Below, piece after piece: positions 1-7,235 of a stretch of DNA of 64,000 bases. Under the pieces are notes generated by a model that had not been told where the DNA came from, made no database searches, and saw only the letters and a list, made by a program, of their open reading frames with translations. The stretch is from assembly GCA_964433755.1 (NCBI GenBank), contig CAYSSR010000001.1:1426001-1490000 (forward strand), read 5' to 3'. The stretch is from JAUVXJ01 sp964433755. GTDB taxonomy: Bacteria; Chloroflexota; Anaerolineae; UBA7937; B3-Chlor. Every line of letters begins with the position of its first letter. Position 1 is the stretch's first letter. Both the position numbers and the translations under genes were made by a program.

Positions 1-214
1 ACCGGCACTCCACTACGTCCGGGCAGTGCGCGGTGAGGAGCCTGGCAGTGCGTTTCAGGCTGAGGCAATAGGTCGTTCGCCCAGCGCTACTCACCGGTCA
101 CAATTCCGTTGCGGCGATAGAGATGCCTGGCTCTGACAGATGGGGAGATTGAGAGGGCACACAGGATACACTCGCCGGTTGAGATCCTGCTGCAAGTCTT
201 CGACCCAACAAGAA

Positions 215-243
215 AAGGGCCGCCCCGCAAAGGGACAGCCCTT
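215..243 (-). terminator. Intrinsic terminator of the first PEP-CTERM gene
   Basis: Read on the minus strand, a 12-base arm (243-232) pairs with 226-215 across a 5-base loop, with two G-U pairs. It is followed by a T-rich run (minus strand: cccttttcttgtt). It lies about 25 bases past the stop codon of the 267-869 gene. A closely similar hairpin sits in the same place after the next paralogue. Confidence 0.75.
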
Positions 244-266
244 CCAGTCGCTAGATCAGGTCTGGC

Positions 267-869
267 CTACTCTCTGGTCCTCCACCGAAGGCCGGCGTAT
301 CCTGCCAGTCCAACCAGGCCGCTCCCCAGGAGCATGATCGTGCCGGGCTCCGGTACGAACTCCTCTTCCGCGTGAGTGCAGTCCTCCGCGAAGGTGAATC
401 TTGCATCGACAGGGCCCGCCACCACGCTTTCGCCTTCTATCTCCCAGATCGTGAATACCCACTGTCCATACTGAGCCGGCGAGTATTCCGACACGTCTGC
501 CTCGCCACCAATCGAGGATGCGTCCCCCGCACCCCCGCAGTCGGTGCCCCAGTAGACCTGGAGATCGGCACAGTCGACCCAGTGGTATCCGTGGCAAGGT
601 GGCCCGGAGGAGGTCGTTAAGACCCCGTCATCCCACAGAACCCCGGCCATCATTAGCTCGGCCCACAGATCGTTCTGCACGTCGTACCCGCTGAATGTGA
701 GTTCGATCAAGTTGTCGTCGGGAATGCCGTTCGCGCCCTGCGCGTCGTAGCACTCGAAGCAGTCTTGGTCCGCCGTGATGCTCAGTCCCTGGGCCAATGC
801 TGCCCCGCCGGCGAGCAGCAGCGCCAGACTGAGGCCCAACAACATTCCTCTCAGCCAGTGTTTCCTCAT
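267..869 (-). CDS. PEP-CTERM sorting-domain secreted protein
   Basis: A 200-residue exported protein. An N-terminal signal peptide (charged MRKHWLR, then a hydrophobic stretch to about residue 26) precedes a roughly 145-residue domain that I do not recognise. It contains scattered cysteines (DCFECYDAQ, PPCHGYHWVDC) and carries the repeated GYxVQNDLWAELMM-type beta pattern. The last 29 residues form a textbook PEP-CTERM tail: VPEPG, a hydrophobic helix, then LRWRTRE. In known systems an exosortase cleaves such tails after export. The start at 869 is chosen because AAGGAGG lies 9-15 bases upstream and the signal peptide begins there; the longer frame reaching 926 would overlap the promoter. It is closely related in its ends and flanks to the 1205-2314 gene, so the pair looks like a tandem duplication with diverged middle domains. 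Confidence 0.88.
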   Translation of the reverse strand: MRKHWLRGMLLGLSLALLLAGGAALAQGLSITADQDCFECYDAQGANGIPDDNLIELTFSGYDVQNDLWAELMMAGVLWDDGVLTTSSGPPCHGYHWVDCADLQVYWGTDCGGAGDASSIGGEADVSEYSPAQYGQWVFTIWEIEGESVVAGPVDARFTFAEDCTHAEEEFVPEPGTIMLLGSGLVGLAGYAGLRWRTRE

Positions 870-916
870 CGCCCTTCCCTCCTTGGTATTCGCGTAGATC
901 CCGCCAGCTTGATCAC

Positions 917-945
917 AGTCTACCACAAACCTGAACCTGTGTCAA
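917..945 (-). promoter_or_regulatory. Sigma-70-type promoter of the first PEP-CTERM gene
   Basis: Minus strand: TTGACA (945-940), a 17-base spacer and TAGACT (922-917). The -10 box ends 48 bases before the ATG at 869. The same box-to-start distance is seen at 2362-2390 and, within one base, at 4996-5024. Confidence 0.8.
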
Positions 946-1153
946 CCCCCGCGACAACGCGCCAGCAGTGCAGCGAAAGCGGCGAGCAGAATGACCACGA
1001 CACGGCCATGGACGACCGACGCTACTCACGGGTCATAGTTCTCTCGGAGCGTTTCGTAGGAACCTCACGCTCTTGGTTGAGAACGTGACCATAGCGCACA
1101 CACTGCAATCGCCCACTGACGACCCTCTGGCGAGTTCCCGCACAACAAAGAAG

Positions 1154-1182
1154 AAGGACCGCCCCCAGAGGGACAGCCCTTC
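1154..1182 (-). terminator. Intrinsic terminator of the second PEP-CTERM gene
   Basis: Minus-strand hairpin with arms ending in GGGACAGCCCTT / AAGGACCGCCCC, one mismatch and G-U pairs, followed by a T-rich tract (tccttcttctttgttg). It is homologous in sequence and position to the hairpin at 215-243. Confidence 0.65.
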
Positions 1183-1204
1183 CAGTCGCCAGATCAGGTA
1201 CGGC

Positions 1205-2314
1205 CTACTCTCTGTTCCTACACCGAAGGGCGGCATAGCTTGCCAGACCAGCAAGGCCGCTGCCCAGGAGCACCATGGCGCCGGGCTCCGGGACAAACTC
1301 CCCCTCCACGACCACGGTCAGTTCAGTGCTGGCGGGGAGTTCCACGCCACCACGGTCATCCGTGGTCAACCAAGCTGTGTTCTCCAGAGTGCCAGACTCA
1401 CCAACGATCACCGTGATGGTGATGGTGACGCTCTGGCCCTCCGCGACGGTCCCCACATCTACCGTCACTACCTGCCCCACCACATCGTACGTACCTTGTG
1501 TAGTTTCCACGTCCACCACAGTGAGACCATCCGCCAGTTCGTCGGTTACGACCACATCTTCGACGTCACAGGCGCAATCGTTGGTCACCTCGATCGTGAA
1601 CGTAGCCTCGTCCCCGGGGCTTACCTGCGATGGGGTCACGCTCTTGGAGAAGAGCAGGCAGTCGGCCAGCGAACCCTCGTACAGATAGGGCGGCTGCATC
1701 TCGTCCCAGGTCACGTTGTATCCCCAGTACTGTCCCGTGATGCTAACTGGAGAATGAGCTCCCTCCGAGAAAGCCGTCCAGGGTATCTTGTACTCGGCAA
1801 CGCCGACGTCCGGGTCGCACGTCGTGGTGATGGCCGCGTCCACTCCGGCACCCGCCCACGTGTCGACACACGACCAGTCACTCCCGTCGGTTTGAATGAC
1901 CCACGGCTCCGGTGGGGTAGCCGGGCACGATTCCCCCGTTGGCGAGAGATATGTGTACCCGGGCTCAGGCCAGGAAGCGCACGACGGGGACTTGAGATAG
2001 AGGTTGGGTCCGGGTATGCTCATCTCGCACACCCAGGGCCACCGAGTCCCCGTGTAACTGACCATCTCCAGCGCGAGGAACAGGTGAGTGCTGGTCCGGT
2101 ACCCGTAGACGTCGAACGTGGCAGCGCCCGGCCCGCCCGTCCAGTTACCGTGGGTCTGCTGACCCAGGTAGTGATCATCCCACTCCCCTGGGCTGATCAC
2201 ACCATCGATGGTCGGCTCCTGGGCAAATACGGGTGACGCCGCCGTCAGCAGCAGGGCAATCATCAGTGACACGCCCAACCAACGCAACATGCCTCTCAGC
2301 CGATACTCCTTCAT
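1205..2314 (-). CDS. PEP-CTERM protein with CBM9-like and DUF11-like domains
   Basis: A 369-residue secreted protein. Residues 1-31 are a signal peptide (MKEYRLRGMLRW then a hydrophobic core). Residues about 35-190 start with TIDGVISPGEW, the opening typical of the CBM9-like/DOMON-type fold found in secreted carbohydrate-binding proteins. Residues about 205-325 resemble a DUF11 beta-sandwich repeat (SPGDEATFTIEVTN, DVVVTDELADGLTV). Residues 341-369 are a PEP-CTERM tail (VPEPGAMVLLGSG, helix, LRCRNRE). The start at 2314 has AGGAGG about 10 bases upstream and fits the signal peptide. A surface or matrix protein is likely. It is a tandem paralogue of the 267-869 gene in its ends and flanks; the mature parts differ. 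Confidence 0.87.
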   Translation of the reverse strand: MKEYRLRGMLRWLGVSLMIALLLTAASPVFAQEPTIDGVISPGEWDDHYLGQQTHGNWTGGPGAATFDVYGYRTSTHLFLALEMVSYTGTRWPWVCEMSIPGPNLYLKSPSCASWPEPGYTYLSPTGESCPATPPEPWVIQTDGSDWSCVDTWAGAGVDAAITTTCDPDVGVAEYKIPWTAFSEGAHSPVSITGQYWGYNVTWDEMQPPYLYEGSLADCLLFSKSVTPSQVSPGDEATFTIEVTNDCACDVEDVVVTDELADGLTVVDVETTQGTYDVVGQVVTVDVGTVAEGQSVTITITVIVGESGTLENTAWLTTDDRGGVELPASTELTVVVEGEFVPEPGAMVLLGSGLAGLASYAALRCRNRE

Positions 2315-2361
2315 CGCTTCCCCTCCTTCGCTCCTACCATGAGTGAAATGCCATCCGTCCA

Positions 2362-2390
2362 AGTATAGCACAATGCCGAAGCCTTGTCAA
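2362..2390 (-). promoter_or_regulatory. Sigma-70-type promoter of the second PEP-CTERM gene
   Basis: Minus strand: TTGACA (2390-2385), a 17-base spacer and TATACT (2367-2362). The -10 box ends 48 bases before the ATG at 2314. This is one of the strongest promoters by sequence in the window. Confidence 0.85.
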
Positions 2391-2552
2391 CCGGTCTGGT
2401 ACACGTATGTTGTGCATCACAGGTAGGGCGTGCTCATGCTGTGGTTTGCCTGAGCCCCCGCGACAAGTGGCAAGGTCTTGCAGCTCAAGGGATGGGTCTG
2501 TCTCATGGGCAGCAGGGCCCAAGGCACGGCAGGGTCCCAGATAACAAGGAAG

Positions 2553-2579
2553 AGAGCTTCCCCTGTGAGGGGAAGCTCT
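2553..2579 (-). terminator. Perfect 12-bp hairpin, probable terminator
   Basis: AGAGCTTCCCCT (2553-2564) and AGGGGAAGCTCT (2568-2579) pair perfectly around a 3-base loop. On the minus strand the hairpin is followed by TCCTTGTTAT. It stands 25 bases past the end of the relic PEP-CTERM reading frame at 2604, the position held by terminators in the intact paralogues. Confidence 0.7.
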
Positions 2580-2603
2580 TCCGTTCGCTAGATGGTGTGC
2601 TGC

Positions 2604-2779
2604 TTACTCTCCACTCCTCCAGCCGAGGGCATCGTACCCCGCCAGGCCAGCGAGACCGGCGCTCAGGAGCACGATGGTGCCGGGCACAGGGACGAGCCAG
2701 GGCGCTTCAAAGCAGGTAGCGACGGCAAGCGCGCCCCAGGCGATGACACCGTAGTCCGGATCATGCAGTCGTCGCGCGA
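2604..2779 (-). pseudogene. PEP-CTERM gene relic (3' part)
   Basis: The minus-strand frame reads DPDYGVIAWGALAVATC, then VPVPGTIVLL, a Gly/Ala/Leu helix and LGWRSGE followed by a stop. This matches the last roughly 60 residues of the intact PEP-CTERM protein at 19448-20059 (AVIAWGTLEIEPC, VPEPGS). The motif glutamate is replaced by valine. There is no start or signal peptide. Upstream the frame runs into a fabH fragment read in another frame, so this is a broken 3' end, not a gene. Confidence 0.75.
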
Positions 2780-3040
2780 TGGCAATGTGGCGACGATCAA
2801 CTCCACCCTGCGTGGATCGAGCCCGGCCACATCCAGCGTAGCCTGAGCCCCGCTGAGGCTCGTGCTGGCGGTGGTCTCGCGACTGTCTGCCACCCGTCGC
2901 TCGAGGATGCCTGTCCCCTGCTGGATCCACTCGTCCGAGATATCGACCATTCGTGAAGGCTTTTCGTTGGTCAACGCCCAGCTCGGCGTGTACCGGCCCC
3001 AACCCGAGATGTGTGCTGCCCTACGCCTTCCGTTCGCCAT
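2780..3040 (-). pseudogene. fabH: Truncated 3-oxoacyl-ACP synthase III (FabH) fragment
   Basis: Starting at an ATG at 3040, eight bases after the fabF stop, the minus strand encodes about 87 residues matching the FabH N-terminus: ISGWGRYTPSW, LTNEKPSRMVDISDEWI, QQGTGILERRVA and AGLDPRRVELIVATLPS. Intact FabH is about 310-330 residues and needs a Cys-His-Asn triad; all of that is missing. The frame runs directly into PEP-CTERM relic DNA at about 2780. It probably once formed a fabF-fabH pair. The short product could in principle still be translated, but it cannot be an active synthase. Confidence 0.8.
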
Positions 3041-3047
3041 GGCCTGC

Positions 3048-4304
3048 CTAGGTCTCCCAACTCCGAAAGACCAGGCAAGCATTCTGGCCGCCGAAGCCGA
3101 AGGAATTGGAGAGCGCGACGTCCACCTCGGCCCGGCGAGCCTCGTTCGGCACGCAGTCCAGGTCGCACTCGGGGTCTGGATGCTCGTAGTTGATGGTAGG
3201 GTGCAGAATGCCCTCCCGAATCGTCATAATGGTGGCTATCGCCTCAACTGCACCGGCCGCACCCAGCAGGTGCCCGACCATGGACTTCGTAGCATTCACC
3301 GGTATCTCGTAGGCACGAGACCCGAAGACCTTCTTGATCGCTATCACCTCCGCCGGATCGCCTGTCGGCGTCGCCGTGGCATGGGCGTTGATGTACTGAA
3401 TGTCATCAGGCTTCAAACCGGCGTCGGCGATCGCCCGGCGCATAGCCAGAGCAGCCCCCCTACCCTCGGGGTGCGGAGCGCTGACATGATAGGCATCGGA
3501 GGAGACGCCATATCCCAACACCTCGGCGTAGACCTTGGCGCTCCTCGCCGTGGCATGGTCCAGGCTCTCCAGAACCAGGACCCCGCAACCGTCCGAAGCC
3601 ACGAAGCCATCACGCTCGGCATCAAACGGACGGGACGCCCGTTCCGGATCATCATTGCGTGTCGAGAGGGCTCGCATAGCGCACATCCCGGCCAGAGCAA
3701 GCTCACACATTCCGGACTCTGTGCCCCCGGCAACCACCACCTGGGCAGACCCATCACGGATGGCCCTGGCCCCTTCGCCGATGGCTTGATTTCCAGAGGC
3801 ACAGGCCCCTATCACTGTGGAGGAGTATCCCGTGATGCCGAAAGCACGTGCTACGTGATGGGCCGCCGCATTGGGGATCATCGAAGGTACGAAGAGGGGA
3901 GGGACCCTTCGCAGCCCCTTGTTCAGCAGAATCAGATGCGCCGCCTCTGACTCCGGCAGCCCTCCTCCAATCGCGGTGCCCATCACCACCCCCACGTCCT
4001 CCGCGTTGCTTTCATCCACCGTCAATCCTGAGTCCTCCAGGGCCATCTTCGCCCCGGCCACGGCGAACTGGCTGAAGCGGGCCATTCGCTTGGCCTCCCT
4101 GGCATCCATGTACGCGCTGGGGACGAACCCCTTCACCTCGCCAGCGATCTGAGTGGGATAGGCCGATGCATCAAACAGCGTGATGCGCCCGATGCCGGAA
4201 CGCCCCTCAACCAGTGCCTGCCAGGTATCCTGTACATTCAGACCCAGGGGCGTGATGGCCCCCATGCCTGTAACCACCACTCTTGGCCTGTTGCCTGCTC
4301 GCAT
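3048..4304 (-). CDS. fabF: 3-oxoacyl-ACP synthase II (beta-ketoacyl-ACP synthase)
   Basis: A 418-residue protein of full family length. It condenses malonyl-ACP with acyl-ACP in the elongation step of fatty acid synthesis in the cytoplasm. Visible features are the N-terminal VVVTGMGAITPLG, the active-site cysteine C168 in GACASGNQAI, H308 in NAHATATPTGD, and K340/H345 in KSMVGHLLGAAGAVE. These give the Cys-His-His set of the KAS I/II class. The C-terminus SNSFGFGGQNACLVF is also typical. AGGAGG precedes the ATG by 6 bases. It is embedded between PEP-CTERM relics and followed at once by a truncated fabH. No acpP, fabD or fabG is nearby, so it may be an extra copy serving a special lipid or simply a displaced housekeeping gene. 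Confidence 0.95.
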   Translation of the reverse strand: MRAGNRPRVVVTGMGAITPLGLNVQDTWQALVEGRSGIGRITLFDASAYPTQIAGEVKGFVPSAYMDAREAKRMARFSQFAVAGAKMALEDSGLTVDESNAEDVGVVMGTAIGGGLPESEAAHLILLNKGLRRVPPLFVPSMIPNAAAHHVARAFGITGYSSTVIGACASGNQAIGEGARAIRDGSAQVVVAGGTESGMCELALAGMCAMRALSTRNDDPERASRPFDAERDGFVASDGCGVLVLESLDHATARSAKVYAEVLGYGVSSDAYHVSAPHPEGRGAALAMRRAIADAGLKPDDIQYINAHATATPTGDPAEVIAIKKVFGSRAYEIPVNATKSMVGHLLGAAGAVEAIATIMTIREGILHPTINYEHPDPECDLDCVPNEARRAEVDVALSNSFGFGGQNACLVFRSWET

Positions 4305-4391
4305 GCGCTACCTCCTCACTGGAGCGGGGCTCCGCTACCCTGCCTGTTGTTCGAGAGTCGGAAGGTCATTGGACAAAAGAAACAAAACAAT

Positions 4392-4407
4392 TCCCTACAA
4401 AGGGAAA
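4392..4407 (-). terminator. Short hairpin with a long T-rich tail
   Basis: Minus strand: TTCCC-(6 bases)-GGGAA, followed by TTGTTTTGTTTCTTTTG (down to about 4374). The stem is short but the T tract is the best in the region. It lies just past the second PEP-CTERM relic and upstream of fabF. Confidence 0.55.
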
Positions 4408-4423
4408 CCCCTTCGCCTATCAT

Positions 4424-4612
4424 TAGTTGCTGTCGATGCGCACCCCGCTAGACCCGCTAAGCCGCTCCCCAGGTGCACGACGCTGGCCGGGCTCGGCCAC
4501 GAACTCGGGTTCCCCGACACAGGTGGCGACGGCAAGCGCGCCCCAGGCGGTCACACCGCGGTCCGGATCATGCAGCCGCTGCCCCATGGCATTGCGGTGA
4601 GAGGGTCAACAA
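4424..4612 (-). pseudogene. Second PEP-CTERM gene relic (3' part, frameshifted)
   Basis: The minus strand reads RLHDPDRGVTAWGALAVATC, then EFVAEPG. A one-base shift is then needed to continue as SVVHLGSGLAGLAGC. The glutamate-proline core is intact (AEPG) but the trailing helix is out of frame and the basic end is lost. Its sequence is very close to the relic at 2604-2779 over about 75 bases (4519-4594 against 2727-2790 and on), so the two relics form an imperfect direct repeat around fabF and the fabH fragment. Confidence 0.7.
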
Positions 4613-4625
4613 GAGCAGAAGTATG

Positions 4626-4823
4626 TCAGTCGTGCTCGCCCCGTCCCCATTCCCCAGTTCGCCGATCAACATAGGCTCCAACACCGCAGCCCATGGTCAG
4701 GCCGCCCCCAACGCCCAGTATCGTCCCCAGAGTGGTGTTGTCGATCGCGACGCCCAGTAGAAGTCCAAAGGCACCTCCGATCACGAGTCCCAGTGCGACG
4801 TAGTAGCCGATCCTTCGTTCCAT
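4626..4823 (-). CDS. Small glycine-rich membrane protein
   Basis: A 65-residue protein with two predicted transmembrane helices (about residues 5-27 and 31-50). Both are rich in Gly (VIGGAFGLLLG, ILGVGGGLTMGCG), as in glycine-zipper membrane proteins. A charged, soluble tail DRRTGEWGRGEHD follows. The ATG at 4823 has GGGAG 9-13 bases upstream. The family is not recognised. It lies between the N-terminal relic (4845-4949) and the C-terminal relic (4424-4612) of a decayed PEP-CTERM gene, so it may occupy a site where that gene was disrupted. It could be expressed from the relic promoter at 4996-5024. Confidence 0.55.
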   Translation of the reverse strand: MERRIGYYVALGLVIGGAFGLLLGVAIDNTTLGTILGVGGGLTMGCGVGAYVDRRTGEWGRGEHD

Positions 4824-4844
4824 TCGTGGTCTCCCTAGTTCTGG

Positions 4845-4949
4845 TCAGTGTGTATCGAGGCTGACAGGCACCGCCAGCCCCTTCTCGCCAGCCACGAGCG
4901 TCACTATGGTCCTACTCAACAACGCGCGCCTCAGCCAGTACTTCTCGAG
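4845..4949 (-). pseudogene. PEP-CTERM gene relic (signal-peptide part)
   Basis: The minus strand reads EKYWLRRALLSRTIVTLVAG then EKGLAVPVSL before a stop. This aligns with the leader of the 267-869 protein (MRKHWLRGMLLGLSLALLLAG). The expected start codon is now CTC and the ribosome site has decayed to AAGGAC. The -10 box at 4996-5001 is 47 bases before the lost start, matching the two intact paralogues, which strongly supports descent from the same gene family. Confidence 0.65.
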
Positions 4950-4995
4950 CGAATCTGTCCTTTGTCGATACACATTCTCTGAGTTTGTGATCGAG

Positions 4996-5024
4996 ACATT
5001 AGCGGAACCTCGAACCCATGTCAA
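4996..5024 (-). promoter_or_regulatory. Conserved promoter upstream of a PEP-CTERM relic
   Basis: Minus strand: TTGACA (5024-5019), a 17-base spacer and TAATGT (5001-4996). It is still intact although the coding sequence behind it has decayed. It may now drive the small gene at 4626-4823. Confidence 0.65.
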
Positions 5025-5178
5025 GGGTTGGCGGACACACCTGCGATGCACCGACGGCATCTTGCGCTCGCGCTGCAGTGCACGTGAGGCTCTGTGAGGG
5101 GAAGAAGTCCCCGACGCCAAGGGTGACGCGCCCTGCCGCCGGGCAGCCGGAAATCCTTGACGCTGGCAAGAACTCATG

Positions 5179-5207
5179 TTGCGATCTCTCCCTGGTTGTG
5201 GTACAAT
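5179..5207 (+). promoter_or_regulatory. Promoter with extended -10 for the 5438 gene
   Basis: TTGCGA (5179-5184), a 17-base spacer and TACAAT (5202-5207) preceded by TGG (extended -10). The next plus-strand gene starts at 5438, giving a leader of about 220 bases in which I see no gene. Confidence 0.65.
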
Positions 5208-5437
5208 CTGGCAACGTCGATTCCTGCTCTTCCTCAACCTATCGACCGCCGCACCCTTTTGCACAGCAACCCAGACTTCATCAAACGTGCACGGTCGACC
5301 CGAGGAATTCGCTATGCCCGCTGAACGAGCGCCCATGTCGACGAGGCTAGGGTGCACATCGGAGCAGTGATCGTACCGGTGGTTGCTCGGGTGCCAGGGT
5401 ATCGGGTTAGAGAAGCATGTTCAGGAGAGCATCGACC

Positions 5438-6538
5438 ATGCTAGACGAGAGATCGAAGTACTTCGAGTACCTCCGCAAACAGCCAAGGGTGAGACGCTCG
5501 CGGCTGAGCGCATACGTGAGGAGAGCCGTGATATTCGCGGCCGTACAGGGAATCCTGAACGCCCTCATCGAAGCGGCACTTTGGGCTGTAAGGGACTCTT
5601 GGCTTGGTATCCCCCAACCCGTTCAGAAGTACATGCTGGACTACGGGATCTGGCGTTTCAGCTACGACGCCTTCCGAGCTCTCGCCCAAGACTGTGGGCT
5701 TACACAACCACAGGTGCTCTTGCTGGGCTCTGTGTACTACGGCTACTGGGTGCTCTGGGCCTTGATGCTAGCGGTGTCGGTGGGTTTCATCGTCAATGAG
5801 GCCCGCCTCCTCTTCAATGATGCATGGAGGCGGCGCGAACGACGTTCCCATCACAGAAACCGTCGGGCATTCTGGCGCGTCATGAGCCTCCATAGCTGCC
5901 TGGATCAGTTATCATATCAACCGCGACGGTCGGAGAGGCGCCGTGCCATCGGACTCATCAAATCGATACACCCGTACAAGATCGTTAGCCCGTTAAGGGA
6001 AGGATGGCAGGCCGATCCCGCGCATCGGTGGTTTCAGCAGAATCAGCTGACCAAACAGACCATTCGAACGCTAGCCGCGCTGAAGGCTTTTCGAAAGAAG
6101 GCGCTATACTGCGTGCGCAACGACCAGAATGTAGCGCGATTGGCGGCCGCTGTAAGCGAACTAGGAACCTTTCTGTATGTGGCTAGCCTGGACGGGGAGA
6201 CCGAGTACCGACTGCCCAAGAGGACACCCGGGGCAAGAGAGGCGGGGGTAGCTCTGGCGAGATTCGCCGACACTCTCAACCAGATCCAAGTCAAAAGGGA
6301 AGCGAAGCCGACACTGAGCAGAAGAATGGTAGATGGTGTCAGCAGCATGTGTGCGTCTCGATCGGTGCGACCGATCATCGCTATTGCAGTGAGCTCGGCA
6401 GCCATCATAGGTGTTGGGAGCCTCCTTTTCAAGGTACCTGCGAGCACAGCATTCCTGACTTGGGTGTCGACTGTGTTCGGAAGCGCCTTGCTGGGTATCG
6501 CGTTGACCGTACCGGGCCCGGACAAAGCACCCGAGTAG
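5438..6538 (+). CDS. Membrane protein of unknown function
   Basis: A 366-residue protein that I do not recognise. Two hydrophobic helices lie near the N-terminus (about 29-51 and 92-120). They are followed by a strongly basic stretch (RRRERRSHHRNRR, about 131-143) and a roughly 170-residue soluble, Arg/Lys-rich middle, then two more helices near the C-terminus (about 313-333 and 337-360). The layout suggests an inner-membrane protein with a large cytoplasmic loop. The ATG at 5438 is preferred over that at 5417 because AGGAG lies 10 bases before it. It stands alone behind its own promoter; the next feature downstream is a tRNA on the other strand. Confidence 0.75.
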   Translation: MLDERSKYFEYLRKQPRVRRSRLSAYVRRAVIFAAVQGILNALIEAALWAVRDSWLGIPQPVQKYMLDYGIWRFSYDAFRALAQDCGLTQPQVLLLGSVYYGYWVLWALMLAVSVGFIVNEARLLFNDAWRRRERRSHHRNRRAFWRVMSLHSCLDQLSYQPRRSERRRAIGLIKSIHPYKIVSPLREGWQADPAHRWFQQNQLTKQTIRTLAALKAFRKKALYCVRNDQNVARLAAAVSELGTFLYVASLDGETEYRLPKRTPGAREAGVALARFADTLNQIQVKREAKPTLSRRMVDGVSSMCASRSVRPIIAIAVSSAAIIGVGSLLFKVPASTAFLTWVSTVFGSALLGIALTVPGPDKAPE

Positions 6539-7064
6539 GGCGTCGGGGCGACACCCATCAGAGCTTTTTCGGCATGCGCGGAGCGCTCACCTTAAGCGCC
6601 TGGTAGAGCTCCGACACACCGGCGAGGCGGCCTTGCTGCCAAGGCTAGGCCATCGGCACTGTCCCGTACCCAAACACTGCCACAGTTGCGGCGCGCTCTA
6701 TCCTTGGACTGACGAGGGACTTCGAGCAGGGAGAGCATTGGCCGACGATCTCGATCAGGTGTGTCCTGACAGGACGGGAATCCTGAACGGACAAGCTCTT
6801 CGCGGACACGTCCCGGCTTGCTTTGCCCGCAACGAGACTCGACGAGCTCGCCACCAGAGCAGGGCAAGCGGTTGCATGCTGCTGCCAGGAAGTGCTGACT
6901 GATGTCCTCAGCAACTCAGCCGCGAAGACGACTTGGGGTGCGTGCTGGCGATGCGTTGCCGGGCCCCAACCAAGAAGATGCTCGTCCCACCCAGACGACA
7001 CGGTTCGCCAAGGTGACGGTCCACTAGACACGCGGGCAACGCCGAGGTCCAGACACCAAGCACT
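6539..7064 (+). other. Intergenic stretch without a recognisable gene
   Basis: About 525 bases between the unknown membrane gene and the tRNA. Open frames occur on both strands but none has a ribosome site, a plausible composition or a familiar motif. I see no clear hairpin terminator. Confidence 0.5.
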
Positions 7065-7141
7065 TGGCGCGCCTGGAGGGATTCGAACCCCCGCTCACAC
7101 AGATTCGAAGTCTGCGGCTCTATCCACTGAGCTACAGGCGC
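7065..7141 (-). tRNA. tRNA-Arg (anticodon TCG)
   Basis: The minus strand folds as a full cloverleaf. The acceptor GCGCCTG pairs with CAGGCGC; the D-arm is GCTCAGTGGATAGAGC; the anticodon stem GCAGA/TCTGT holds the loop CTTCGAA with TCG at 34-36; the T-arm is GGGGGTTCGAATCCCTC. The discriminator is G and the CCA end is encoded (7065-7067). It reads CGA codons. No integrase or att-like repeat is seen beside it. Confidence 0.95.
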
Positions 7142-7235
7142 GCGTCCCGTTGGGAATCGAGGTACGCTGATTCCCTATCCTCAGTATACTCCTATCGGTG
7201 CCGTCGTGCAACCACTGGGATCATCGCCCAACTCG

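Noticed and set aside
1073..2236. Long plus-strand open frame over the second PEP-CTERM gene
   Set aside because: It mirrors the minus-strand gene, which has a signal peptide, promoter, ribosome site and sorting tail. The plus-strand product has no motif.
4424..4823. A full PEP-CTERM gene running from 4949 to 4424
   Set aside because: The middle has stops and a frameshift, the start codon is lost, and an unrelated small membrane-protein frame occupies 4626-4823.
7065..7141. tRNA gene as an integration site
   Set aside because: No integrase, no repeated tRNA 3' end and no mobile-element genes were seen on either side.
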